Shown here: positions 36,551 through 44,517 of the stretch, piece by piece
Layout of the letters: the number at the start of each line of letters is the position of its first letter
How positions within the stretch are numbered: position 1 is the stretch's first letter
Source: an uncultured Campylobacterales bacterium
GTDB taxonomy: Bacteria; Campylobacterota; Campylobacteria; Campylobacterales; Sulfurimonadaceae
Direction of reading: 5' to 3'
Assembly: GCA_903892995.1 (NCBI GenBank)
Contig: CAITKP010000080.1
Location: forward strand, 1 to 60,703
DNA length: 60,703 nt
Notes under the pieces: model-generated
What the model saw: only the letters and a program-made list of their open reading frames with translations
Told to the model about the DNA's origin: nothing
Database searches by the model: none
Translations under genes and position numbers: made by a program

Positions 36551-38023
36551 ATGGGTCCAGAATCATTGGAAGCAAGACAAAAAGCCGCAGTTGAGGAAGT
36601 ATTAAAAGCTTATCCTGAAAAAGCTGCTAAAAATCGTGCTAAACACTTAGGCGTTGGCTCTCCGGAAGACGAAAGCCAAAAAACTTGTGGAAATGTACGT
36701 TCAAATAAGAAAACTGTTCCAGGTGTTATGAGCCAACGTGGTTGTGCATACGCAGGAAGTAAAGGGGTTGTTTGGGGTCCAGTTAAAGATATGGTACATA
36801 TCTCTCATGGTCCAGTTGGTTGTGGACAGTACTCACGTGCTGGTCGCCGTAACTACTACATCGGAACAACAGGTGTTGATACTTTCGTAACTATGAACTT
36901 TACATCAGATTTCCAAGAAAAAGATATCGTTTTCGGTGGAGATAAAAAACTGACTAAATGTTTAGAAGAGATAGATGCACTTTTCCCATTGAACAATGGT
37001 ATAACTGTTCAATCAGAGTGTCCAATTGGTCTCATCGGTGATGATATCAATGCAACATCAAAACAATATGCTAAACAAACAGGTCAAACTATTGTTCCTG
37101 TAAACTGTGAAGGTTTCCGTGGTGTTTCTCAATCACTTGGTCACCACATCGCAAATGATACTGTTCGCGATTATGTATTTGATGCAAATCCTACAGTTCT
37201 TGGCGCACCGATTGAAGTAACTGAATATGACGTTGCTATTATCGGGGATTACAACATCGGTGGAGATGCTTGGTCAAGCCGTATTTTACTAGAAGAGATG
37301 GGTCTTCGTGTTGTTGCTCAATGGTCGGGCGATGCTACTTTAAAAGAGATGGCAGCTACAACAAAAGTAAAACTAAACTTACTTCACTGCTACCGTTCTA
37401 TGAACTATATTTCTCGTCATATGGAGAAAGAATATGGGATTCCTTGGATAGAGTATAACTTCTTTGGCCCAAGCCAAACGATCAAATCTCTACGCAAAAT
37501 CGCTGCATTCTTTGATGAGACTATACAAGCAAAATGTGAAGAGGTTATCGAAAAATACCAACCACTTGTTGATGCAGTGGTAAATAAATATCGTCCTCGC
37601 CTAGAAGGCAAACAAGTAATGTTGTTCGTTGGTGGCTTACGCCCTCGTCACGTTATTGGTGCTTATGAAGATCTAGGTATGGAAGTTATCGGTACTGGTT
37701 ATGAGTTCGCTCATGATGATGACTACAAACGCACAAAAGATGAGATTTTTCGCTCAACTGTTATCTATGATGATGTGAATGAATATGAACTTGAAGCGTT
37801 TGTTAAAGCATTGCAACCAGATTTAGTAGCTTCAGGTATCAAAGAGAAGTATGTGTTCCAAAAAATGGGTCTTCCTTACAGACAGATGCACTCTTGGGAT
37901 TATAGTGGTCCTTACCACGGATATGATGGTTTTGCAATCTTTGCTCAGGATATGGATTTAGCGATAAATTCTCCAGTATGGGCACACACTAAAGCACCAT
38001 GGGATAAAGAAGGAGAAGCGTAA
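36551..38023 (+). CDS. nifD: Nitrogenase molybdenum-iron protein alpha chain
   Basis: NifD, FeMo-co-binding subunit, 490 residues from ATG 36551, which has AAGGAG just upstream; an upstream in-frame ATG (36500) lies inside the terminator-like hairpin and is rejected. FeMo-co ligands C280 ([11 protein letters not shown]) and H447 ([12 protein letters not shown]) are present; P-cluster cysteines appear in [16 protein letters not shown] and [11 protein letters not shown]. The length and motifs are those of Mo-nitrogenase, not VnfD or AnfD. The stop overlaps the nifK start by one base. Confidence 0.98.
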   Translation: MGPESLEARQKAAVEEVLKAYPEKAAKNRAKHLGVGSPEDESQKTCGNVRSNKKTVPGVMSQRGCAYAGSKGVVWGPVKDMVHISHGPVGCGQYSRAGRRNYYIGTTGVDTFVTMNFTSDFQEKDIVFGGDKKLTKCLEEIDALFPLNNGITVQSECPIGLIGDDINATSKQYAKQTGQTIVPVNCEGFRGVSQSLGHHIANDTVRDYVFDANPTVLGAPIEVTEYDVAIIGDYNIGGDAWSSRILLEEMGLRVVAQWSGDATLKEMAATTKVKLNLLHCYRSMNYISRHMEKEYGIPWIEYNFFGPSQTIKSLRKIAAFFDETIQAKCEEVIEKYQPLVDAVVNKYRPRLEGKQVMLFVGGLRPRHVIGAYEDLGMEVIGTGYEFAHDDDYKRTKDEIFRSTVIYDDVNEYELEAFVKALQPDLVASGIKEKYVFQKMGLPYRQMHSWDYSGPYHGYDGFAIFAQDMDLAINSPVWAHTKAPWDKEGEA

Positions 38024-39570
38024 TGCAAGAAATAGAAAAAATTGTAAATGGTCAAAAACTATTTCAACGTCCTGAGTATCAAGAAGTTTTGAAAAACAAA
38101 AAAGAGTTCGAAGGCGGTATGGGCGCTATCGATGCTGAAAAAGTAACAGAGATCGCAGAGTGGACTAAAACATGGGATTACCGTGAAAAAAATCTTGCTC
38201 GTGAAGCTATTACTGTTAACCCTGCAAAAGCATGTCAGCCTCTTGGTGCTGTCATGGTTGCGCTTGGGTTTGAAAACACTATGCCTTATGTTCATGGAAG
38301 CCACGGATGTGTTGCATATTTTCGTTCATATTTCACAAAACACTTTAAAGAGCCAACTCCTTGTGTTAGTGATTCTATGACTGAAGATGCAGCAGTTTTT
38401 GGTGGTCTTGCAAATATGAAAGATGGTCTTAAAAACTGTGCGGCACTTTACAAACCTGAAATGATTGCAGTTTCTACTACATGTATGGCTGAAGTTATCG
38501 GTGATGACTTGTATGCGTTTGCTGTTGCTGCAAAAGAGGAAGATGGTGGTGAGTATTTACCAGCAGAATTTCCAATCACTTATGCACACACACCATCATT
38601 TACAGGTAGCCATATCACGGGTTATGACAACATGATGCATGGCATATTAGAGCAGTTAACTACTGATCAAAAAACTGAAGAGAAAAAAGAGCGTATCAAT
38701 ATCATTCCAGGTTTTGAGACGTACATCGGTTCAATCCGTTCTGTAAAAGCTATAGTAGAATCATTTGGTGCTTCTTACATGATGCTTGGTGATCACTCAG
38801 ACCAATGGGACATGCCAGCGGGTAACTACAGCATGTTTTCTGGTGGTACACCAATAGCTGATGCAAAAGATAGTATCAATTCAACATCAACTATATCTTT
38901 ACAAAAATACGCAACTGTTAAAACTATGAAAATGGTTCAAAAACGTTGGAAACATAAAGGCGGATTCTCTAACCCGATCGGTCTGAAAGGGACTGATGAG
39001 TTCGTTATGAAATTGGCTGAACTTACAGGTAACGATATTCCAGCAAAACTAAAAATTGAGCGTGGTCGTCTTGTTGATGCTATGCAAGATTCTTATCCAT
39101 ATATGCACGGTAAAAAATTCGCTATCTGGGGAGATCCAGACTTCTTGGTAGGGTTGGTTTCATTCCTTTTAGAGATGGGTGCTGAGCCAACTCACGTTCT
39201 TTGTCACAATGCTCCAAAAGGTTGGGATGAAGAGATGAGAGAGATGCTTGATACTTCACCAGCAGCGGCAAGCTGTCATGTATGGGCTGGAAAAGATCTC
39301 TGGCATATGCGTTCATTACTATTCACTGAGCCGGTTGATTTTATGATCGGTAACAGTTATGGTAAAGAGCTTATGAGAGATACTGGAATTCCACTTATTT
39401 ATATTGGATTCCCGATTTTCGACCGTCACCACCTACACCGCTACTCAATAGCTGGTTATGATGGAGCGTTAAATCTTTTAACTTGGATTACAAATAAAGT
39501 TCTAGACCAGTTAGACGAAGAGACTAAAAACATCGCTTCAACTGACTACTTCTTCGACTTAGTTCGTTAA
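38023..39570 (+). CDS. nifK: Nitrogenase molybdenum-iron protein beta chain
   Basis: NifK, 515 residues, partner of NifD in the alpha2-beta2 MoFe protein. P-cluster cysteine motifs: NPAKACQPLGA, HGSHGCVAYFRSYF and STTCMAEVIGDD. The start ATG shares its A with the nifD stop. A strong hairpin follows the gene, closing the nifH-nifK unit. Confidence 0.98.
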   Translation: MQEIEKIVNGQKLFQRPEYQEVLKNKKEFEGGMGAIDAEKVTEIAEWTKTWDYREKNLAREAITVNPAKACQPLGAVMVALGFENTMPYVHGSHGCVAYFRSYFTKHFKEPTPCVSDSMTEDAAVFGGLANMKDGLKNCAALYKPEMIAVSTTCMAEVIGDDLYAFAVAAKEEDGGEYLPAEFPITYAHTPSFTGSHITGYDNMMHGILEQLTTDQKTEEKKERINIIPGFETYIGSIRSVKAIVESFGASYMMLGDHSDQWDMPAGNYSMFSGGTPIADAKDSINSTSTISLQKYATVKTMKMVQKRWKHKGGFSNPIGLKGTDEFVMKLAELTGNDIPAKLKIERGRLVDAMQDSYPYMHGKKFAIWGDPDFLVGLVSFLLEMGAEPTHVLCHNAPKGWDEEMREMLDTSPAAASCHVWAGKDLWHMRSLLFTEPVDFMIGNSYGKELMRDTGIPLIYIGFPIFDRHHLHRYSIAGYDGALNLLTWITNKVLDQLDEETKNIASTDYFFDLVR

Positions 39571-39586
39571 TCTTTTTCATTCTCCT

Positions 39587-39620
39587 TAGCCACTCCCATT
39601 TTATGGGATGGCTACTTCTT
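39587..39620 (+). terminator. Terminator after nifK
   Basis: TAGCCA (39587-39592) pairs with TGGCTA (39609-39614), with inner TCCCAT/ATGGGA and a single bulged C, followed by CTTCTT. A stable hairpin 17 bp after the nifK stop. Confidence 0.7.
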
Positions 39621-39649
39621 AAAACTTTCATAATCGTAATTTAAATCTC

Positions 39650-39769
39650 TTACATGTAAAGCGTTTCATCTGCCATAATTCACTCATTTCAATGAACATA
39701 TTTTGTGTCAATTAACTGTGAATTATTTGGTTGTTTTATATATACTGTTTGTTGGATAAAGAGTTAGGC
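39650..39769 (+). repeat. Cassette-array leader copy 1 (attI-like site with promoter)
   Basis: 120-bp element that recurs, diverged, at 59908-60016. It starts with TTACATGTAA, contains TTTTGTGTCAATT and GGTTGTTTTATATATA, and ends in the recombination core GTTAGGC (39763-39769). A -10-like TATACT (39741-39746) with GTGAAT 17 bp upstream points into the first cassette gene. This matches an integron attI plus Pc arrangement, but no integrase gene is next to it. Confidence 0.65.
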
Positions 39770-39785
39770 AAAGGGATTAATAGTA

Positions 39786-40289
39786 ATGATATGGACAACG
39801 TTAACCTATGGTAAATATAAAGGTAAAACATTACCTCAAATTATATTTGTTGATGCTGATTGGTTTTTTTGGGCTTGTGAACAAAAAGCATATGGAAATA
39901 TTCCTCCTTTAGAGTTTAAAATCCTATTTGAAAGGGCTACGAAAATTAAACCACTCAAGAATTATTATGTAAAACATTTTTTACACGATGATAATACATC
40001 ATACGGTTTTAGCTTTATTAGTAGTGAAGAAGCAAAACAAGATTATCCAGAATACATTGATGGTGGATATTATGATAAAGATTATAAAAATTTTGATAGC
40101 ACATATTTTACAATATTAAAATATATTGACTTGTCATTTCCAAGATTCCATAAACAATACGATAAACGTGGTTGTAAAGAGTTTGTTCAAGATTTAAAAG
40201 ACACTATCTTAAATGTAAAAAGAATAACAAAACAAAAAGCAGAATCTTTTTTTAATGATGAAAATAACTTTTTTTGCACAAAAGCCTAA
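39786..40289 (+). CDS. Cassette 1: ExoX-C-like domain protein
   Basis: 167 residues. The N-terminal ~45 residues (LTYGKYKGKTLPQIIFVDADWFFWAC) resemble the small ExoX-like C-terminal domain (GKYKGKxLxxI...WF..WA); the rest is unassigned. The stop codon lies inside the attC core GCCTAAC, as is typical of compact integron cassettes. It is the first gene downstream of the leader promoter. Base composition is A+T rich like the other cassettes. Confidence 0.7.
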   Translation: MIWTTLTYGKYKGKTLPQIIFVDADWFFWACEQKAYGNIPPLEFKILFERATKIKPLKNYYVKHFLHDDNTSYGFSFISSEEAKQDYPEYIDGGYYDKDYKNFDSTYFTILKYIDLSFPRFHKQYDKRGCKEFVQDLKDTILNVKRITKQKAESFFNDENNFFCTKA

Positions 40290-40352
40290 CAAATCAGTGG
40301 AGCCAATAAATTACCCTGCGGGCAATTCATCGGCTCATTTTAAACGTTATGT
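40284..40352 (+). mobile_element. attC site 1
   Basis: 69-bp attC: R'' GCCTAAC (40284-40290), inner pair GAGCC/GGCTC, central TTACCCTGCGGGCAATT, and the crossover core GTTATGT at 40346-40352. The R'' is the exact reverse complement of GTTAGGC at 39763-39769, which opens the same cassette; this is the defining property of an integron cassette. Confidence 0.85.
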
Positions 40353-40381
40353 TCATTTAACTTATACAAAGGAATTTAAAT

Positions 40382-41143
40382 ATGGGTCGAGCTAAAGAAT
40401 ATTGGATGGAGCAGCAAGAAGCTGCGGCTCATGAAGAAAAACTTGAATGGATTAAAGAGTATTTGGAAAATGATGAAGTAGAAGAGTATAGTTCAGAATG
40501 GCATGAAGCAGAAGAAGCATATGAAGAACATCAAAGTGGAATGCACCTATATTGGGAAAACTTAATGCATGAAAAAGAATACGAAGATTATTGGACGGTA
40601 GAAGGCAAAACAACATTTCAGATATTTAATGAAATTATTGAAAGTTCTCAAGAAATTATAAATATAGAGATTAGTAATAAAAGCAAAAAAAACTTATTCG
40701 TAATGCTTTACGGACATGTTGTTGCTGCAGTTGAAGCCTATCTTTCATCAACATTTATTGAAAAAGTTTTATCATCTAAAAATTCTAATTATATAAGAAA
40801 ACTAGTTGAGAATGATCCTGAGTTTGGAAAAAGAAAATTCACTATGAAAGAAATTTTTACAAAACAAGAAGAACTTAAGAATGAAGTTAAATTATACTTA
40901 AGGGATCTCATATTTCATAAGATAGATAAAGTAAAACCTATGTATAAAGATGTATTGGATATAGATTTTGGAGATGACATAAGATGGTTATTTGATGCAG
41001 TGATATTAAGACACGATTGTGTACATAGAGCTGGATACGATAAAGATGGCAATGAAGTTGAATTAGATAAAGAAAAAGTAGAACTCTTAATAAACAAATG
41101 TAAGCAACTAGTTGAAAATATAGAAGCTGAACTGCTAACATAA
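40382..41143 (+). CDS. Cassette 2: HEPN-like RxxxxH protein
   Basis: 253 residues. A charged, helical N terminus (about 1-80, many E/K/W/Y) is followed by an all-helical region ending in VILRHDCVHRAGYDKDGN, whose R-x4-H spacing is the catalytic signature of HEPN ribonuclease domains. HEPN proteins are common toxins and defence effectors. The stop is inside the attC core ACATAAC. Catalysis is inferred from the motif alone. Confidence 0.65.
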   Translation: MGRAKEYWMEQQEAAAHEEKLEWIKEYLENDEVEEYSSEWHEAEEAYEEHQSGMHLYWENLMHEKEYEDYWTVEGKTTFQIFNEIIESSQEIINIEISNKSKKNLFVMLYGHVVAAVEAYLSSTFIEKVLSSKNSNYIRKLVENDPEFGKRKFTMKEIFTKQEELKNEVKLYLRDLIFHKIDKVKPMYKDVLDIDFGDDIRWLFDAVILRHDCVHRAGYDKDGNEVELDKEKVELLINKCKQLVENIEAELLT

Positions 41144-41205
41144 CAAGTACTAGGAGAAAAATAAGTAGCCTAGCGGCGACTTATTTCTTAAGACAGTCGT
41201 TATAT
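41138..41205 (+). mobile_element. attC site 2
   Basis: 68-bp attC: ACATAAC (41138-41144) to GTTATAT (41199-41205), with a central stem AAATAAGT/ACTTATTT. ACATAAC is the exact reverse complement of GTTATGT (40346-40352), the left end of cassette 2. Confidence 0.85.
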
Positions 41206-41236
41206 CTAAATCAAAATTTAAAAATAGGTATTTGAA

Positions 41237-41983
41237 ATGAACAATAAAAAAATTGATTTATTTGAAGATAATGAATTGAAAATTTACAGTGAGAGAAATA
41301 GGAAGCCTGAAGAGTGTAAATTACCTTCAGATATTTTAGTACCAGTTAAGGATAAATTAATTAATACTATTAATACATCAGAGGATGCAGCAAAACATGC
41401 AATTGAAAATTATGGAGATCATAATTTACAAAATCATATTTCAGATGCTTTAAATTCAAATGAAGAATTTAAAGCATTAAGAGGCAATGTACCATCAAAA
41501 ACACCAAAAGAACTATCAAATTATCAAAAAAAATATGATAGAAATGATCATAAAACAAAAGATGAAGCAGATAAGAAAATTAAAGAAGTAGGAACACTAT
41601 TAGCAAATGGACAAGAACTGTTTCATGGTGGAAAGCTAATAGATACAAAAGAAGGCAATGAATTAACACTATCTTCTCCACTTTCCACAACATTTGATCC
41701 TGTAATTGCAAATATTGAAGCAATACATAAAGGTAAAGCTTATGATGAAGGAGAATTAAATATTAATATAATAACTAATAAAAATTCCAAAGCAAAATGT
41801 TTTCCTTTTAGACACAAGGGTACTAGCTTTGGACATGAAAAAGAAGTATTAATTTCATCAGGAGCAAAATTGGTTGTAAATGAAAAAAAGAAAATATCTG
41901 AAACTACTGCATACAAACATGAAAATGGAAAAGATATAAAAAAAGTAGTACCTGTTTATATTACTAAAATAGATATGTCATAA
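41237..41983 (+). CDS. Cassette 3: putative ADP-ribosyltransferase-fold protein
   Basis: 248 residues, rich in K/N/E, no signal peptide. The C-terminal half resembles a bacterial ADP-ribosyltransferase fold of the R-S-ExE type: LFHGGKL in the place of the first (R) motif, LSSPLSTTFDP as the S-T-S/T motif, and FGHEKEVLISSGAKLVV as the ExE strand-loop. The usual Arg of the first motif appears replaced by His, so activity is uncertain. The gene is followed 60 bp later by an attC core. Confidence 0.5.
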   Translation: MNNKKIDLFEDNELKIYSERNRKPEECKLPSDILVPVKDKLINTINTSEDAAKHAIENYGDHNLQNHISDALNSNEEFKALRGNVPSKTPKELSNYQKKYDRNDHKTKDEADKKIKEVGTLLANGQELFHGGKLIDTKEGNELTLSSPLSTTFDPVIANIEAIHKGKAYDEGELNINIITNKNSKAKCFPFRHKGTSFGHEKEVLISSGAKLVVNEKKKISETTAYKHENGKDIKKVVPVYITKIDMS

Positions 41984-42043
41984 AACAAATATATTTTAGT
42001 AGAGTGATTAAAATTTAATTTCTTAGTAATAAAATAAGTCCAG

Positions 42044-42206
42044 ATATAACAAATCATAGAAGTAAACAAGGGTGTACTTGCGGTGACTTAAGCTTTAAAC
42101 TCTAAAAAAGTTAAAATATATTTCGACTGGATAAGTGCTTAAGAAAATCATTGGAGAGAAATATTTGACCCTGCGGCTCAAATATTTCTCACCTCAATCG
42201 TTATAT
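42044..42206 (+). mobile_element. attC site 3 (long)
   Basis: ATATAAC (42044-42050) to GTTATAT (42200-42206), 163 bp. ATATAAC is the reverse complement of GTTATAT at 41199-41205, the left end of cassette 3. The right half has a 13-bp stem GAGAAATATTTGA/TCAAATATTTCTC around CCCTGCGGC; the left half has a different partial stem (AAGTAAAC...GTGACTT), so this may be two fused attC sites. Confidence 0.75.
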
Positions 42207-42514
42207 CCAAAAGCCACATTATCTAAAAATTTGAATATACCTATTTATGAAAGTGGATTGGTAAATTCAAAATAAGGGTGAAAAATGAGTTTTAATACTG
42301 TAGATACAGTACAGTTAAAATTTGGTAGTAAAAAATGATAATTGAAGAAATCAATGAATAGTTCCATTTAATGAAAACATATATGTCATTTTGTTAGAAT
42401 CGTGTGTATTTTAGATAATGAAATTATTATTTTAGCTATTATGCAACTTCATAGAAAACCAAATTACTGGAAAGACAGAAGCTAAATACTAAACGATAGG
42501 AACAAGCAACAATA
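42207..42514 (+). other. Decayed cassette remnant, no intact gene
   Basis: About 300 bp after the last core site with no gene of normal size. There is a 17-codon open frame at 42285-42338 (MSFNTVDTVQLKFGSKK) after GGGTGAAAA, perhaps the start of a lost cassette gene. No closing attC (ATATAAC) is found downstream, so this is the broken right end of the array. Confidence 0.5.
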
Positions 42515-43201
42515 ATGAAAAATTTAAATGAACTAACACTAAAACAAAGAGAAGAACTTTTTAGACAACTTCGTATCTCCATTACGCATCACTCAAACGC
42601 AATTGAAGGTACAACATTATCTTATGGTGAAACGAAAGAATTATTGGAACTTGGACATACAGCAGGACATAAGCCACTTGGTGAACAGCTTGTAATATTA
42701 GGCTTTGCAAAGGCTTATGATGTCATAATTCGTGAAGCTTCAAATAAAGAAAATGTCATCGATAGTAGCTTTATCAAAGATATTCATGCCATTATGTTTG
42801 AAGATGCTCTCCAAGTAGCACCTGGGTATGTTTCTAAGCCGATTGGAGCATATAGATTAGATGAACGATATATCAAAGGTGTGGATATCAAATTATCTTT
42901 ACCACATATGATTTCAAATAATATTGAAAATTTACTATATCAATTTCATAGCAATAAAATGGACTTACTTGATATATCAGAATTTCATATTTTATTTGAA
43001 AGAATCCATCCATTCGCTGATGGTAATGGAAGAGTAGGAAGATTAATAATGGCATATCAAGCTATTCAAAATAATATTGTCCCACCACTTATTGAAAATG
43101 AACATCGAGATGACTATCTAAAAGCTATAAATGATAAAGATGACTTGTGTAAATTTCTTGATGAGAGTATTACTAAAAGTTTAGAGTTGATAGATATTTA
43201 G
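42515..43201 (+). CDS. Fic-domain protein
   Basis: 228 residues. The Fic catalytic loop HPFADGNGRVGR (near 167) is complete and predicts AMP transfer to a protein hydroxyl. An N-terminal inhibitory helix motif HHSNAIEGTTLS (about 26-37) has the S-x-x-x-E-G form of self-inhibited Fic proteins. No separate antitoxin gene is adjacent. It lies between the cassette array and a HigBA remnant, in accessory DNA. Confidence 0.9.
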   Translation: MKNLNELTLKQREELFRQLRISITHHSNAIEGTTLSYGETKELLELGHTAGHKPLGEQLVILGFAKAYDVIIREASNKENVIDSSFIKDIHAIMFEDALQVAPGYVSKPIGAYRLDERYIKGVDIKLSLPHMISNNIENLLYQFHSNKMDLLDISEFHILFERIHPFADGNGRVGRLIMAYQAIQNNIVPPLIENEHRDDYLKAINDKDDLCKFLDESITKSLELIDI

Positions 43202-43277
43202 GCAGAAAACCCTCCATCTAGTACAAACCATTTCATCTTGCCATATATTGCTTTGAACTTTTTGTATTCGTATATAA

Positions 43278-43400
43278 TTTATTCTATATGGTACTTTTGT
43301 GATACTGACAAATGCTTTTAGAAAAAAAGACCAAAAAGTTCCAAAAAAAGAGATAGAACTTGCACAAAGCAGAAAAAAGGAGTATTTGACAAATGAGTGA
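43278..43400 (+). pseudogene. HigB-type (gp49-like) toxin, 5'-truncated remnant
   Basis: The frame 43278-43400 encodes LYGTFVILTNAFRKKDQ followed by VPKKEIELAQSRKKEYL, the typical C terminus of HigB/gp49-like toxins. An in-frame TAA at 43275-43277 cuts off the N-terminal two thirds and no matching upstream fragment was found. It overlaps the antitoxin start, the normal HigBA arrangement, so the toxin has been lost while the antitoxin remains. Confidence 0.7.
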
Positions 43401-43668
43401 TTTAAAGAAGTATATCCATAAAAGAAAAGCAGAAGATTTGGAGTTTGCCGATGCTCTTGAAACAGGGTATGAAGAGTTTAAGATAGGCGAGATGCTCAAG
43501 CAAGCAAGAGTAGAAGTCGGACTGACACAAGATGATATAGCACAAAAGTTACATACGAAAAAATCAGCCATATCAAGAATTGAAAATCACGCGCAAGACA
43601 TCAAGCTTTCCACTTTGCAGAACTTCGCACATATACTAGGCAAAGAGCTGAAAATACAGCTTATTTAG
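43393..43668 (+). CDS. HigA-type XRE antitoxin
   Basis: 91 residues with a C-terminal XRE helix-turn-helix (MLKQARVEVGLTQDDIAQKLHTKKSAISRIENH). The start overlaps the end of the truncated toxin by 8 bp. An orphan antitoxin, possibly still DNA-binding. Confidence 0.82.
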   Translation: MSDLKKYIHKRKAEDLEFADALETGYEEFKIGEMLKQARVEVGLTQDDIAQKLHTKKSAISRIENHAQDIKLSTLQNFAHILGKELKIQLI

Positions 43669-43676
43669 TAAAACAC

Positions 43677-43707
43677 CTTACACCCAAAGGGGCACTTCGC
43701 ATGTAAG
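43677..43707. repeat. 30-bp hairpin repeat, copy A
   Basis: CTTACA-CCC-AAA-GGGG-CACTTCGCA-TGTAAG. Outer stem CTTACA/TGTAAG with inner CCC/GGG, right after higA. Copies B (46700-46730) and C (55214-55243) share the same layout and an identical CCCAAAGGG core. Terminator or REP-like function possible. Confidence 0.65.
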
Positions 43708-43733
43708 CCCTAAAAACCCCAAAATCTCTCTTC

Positions 43734-43751
43734 TAGCACACATAATGCATC
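43734..43751 (+). promoter_or_regulatory. Sigma54-like -24/-12 element before the 61-residue gene
   Basis: TAGCACA-CATA-ATGCATC. Its -24 half is one base from the canonical TGGCAC; GC at 43747-43748 predicts a start near 43760, just ahead of GAGGAG and ATG 43776. Confidence 0.5.
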
Positions 43752-43775
43752 TCTTTAAAAAAATGAGGAGAATGT

Positions 43776-43961
43776 ATGAGTGTTGAAAAAACAATAAAAG
43801 AGAACCTGACAAAAGAGATCTATACAAATATTGATAAGATTTATGACTCTTTTACTCAGCATTATATCTTGAGCGATGAGCATGAGAGTTTGCTCATCAA
43901 ACAGCTGAACAAACTCAAAGATCAGCTTTACCTTATCTCGCAAAACGCCAAGCTCTCATGA
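43776..43961 (+). CDS. Unknown 61-residue protein
   Basis: Small, mostly helical, charged protein (MSVEKTIKENLTKEIYTNIDKIYDSF...). Ribosome site GAGGAG. The stop overlaps the next start by 4 bp (ATGA). No family recognised; association with the nif regulon rests on the upstream element and position. Confidence 0.7.
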   Translation: MSVEKTIKENLTKEIYTNIDKIYDSFTQHYILSDEHESLLIKQLNKLKDQLYLISQNAKLS

Positions 43962-44224
43962 ACCATCATGTCGTTATGGAAAAACTTTGTGGCTGTGCGA
44001 AAAAAGCCAATCTTTCTCAAATAGAAAGCTTTACATGTAAGGAAGATGCGCAAGAGTTTGCCTACGCGCTTGCTGATAAGCTCAACAATAGCTATTGCGG
44101 AAAACATGGTTTTGACGTTGTAGAAGTGGATGTGAGTTTTCAGGAAACATCGCTTCGCGAGCGCTATGCTTGTTTTGTCATATCTGTAGAGGGCGGAGGA
44201 TTTGTTGAGGCGTGTGAGCTGTAA
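43958..44224 (+). CDS. Unknown cysteine-containing small protein, paralogue 1
   Basis: 88 residues: MNHHVVMEKLCGCAKKANLS, then FTCKEDAQEFAYALADKLNN and CGKHGFDVVEVDVSF. It shares its frame of conserved residues (HHVV-EK-C-CAK, LN-x3-CGKHGF-VVEVD) with the gene 54 bp downstream. The C-x-C and CGKHGF cysteines could bind metal. Contains TTACATGTAA at 44031-44040. Confidence 0.7.
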   Translation: MNHHVVMEKLCGCAKKANLSQIESFTCKEDAQEFAYALADKLNNSYCGKHGFDVVEVDVSFQETSLRERYACFVISVEGGGFVEACEL

Positions 44225-44277
44225 AGTTCTAAGAGAGAACAGTTAATGCAAGAGTTACAATAAAAAAGGAAAATGTT

Positions 44278-44490
44278 ATGGAATATCATGTTGTTGTAGA
44301 AAAGATGTGTGCATGTGCAAAGCGTAAAAATATGCCTCAGATAAAAACTTTTGATGATAAAGAAAACGCTCATAGAGTAGCGCGTGCATGGGCTCAAGAG
44401 CTCAATGAGACTTTTTGTGGAAAGCACGGTTTTGAAGTTGTCGAGGTGGATGACAATTTTGTCATCGCAGTAGGAGAGGGCAGTTACTAA
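44278..44490 (+). CDS. Unknown cysteine-containing small protein, paralogue 2
   Basis: 70 residues: MEYHVVVEKMCACAKRKNMP, then QELNETFCGKHGFEVVEVDD. Clear tandem paralogue of the preceding gene, shorter at the C terminus. Ribosome site AAAAGGA. Probably arose by local duplication in this organism group. Function unknown. Confidence 0.7.
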   Translation: MEYHVVVEKMCACAKRKNMPQIKTFDDKENAHRVARAWAQELNETFCGKHGFEVVEVDDNFVIAVGEGSY

Positions 44491-44517
44491 AACATCTTTA
44501 CATGTAAGAGAAAAATT

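Noticed and set aside
42515-43201. The Fic gene as a fourth integron cassette
   Set aside because: No closing core complementary to GTTATAT follows it.
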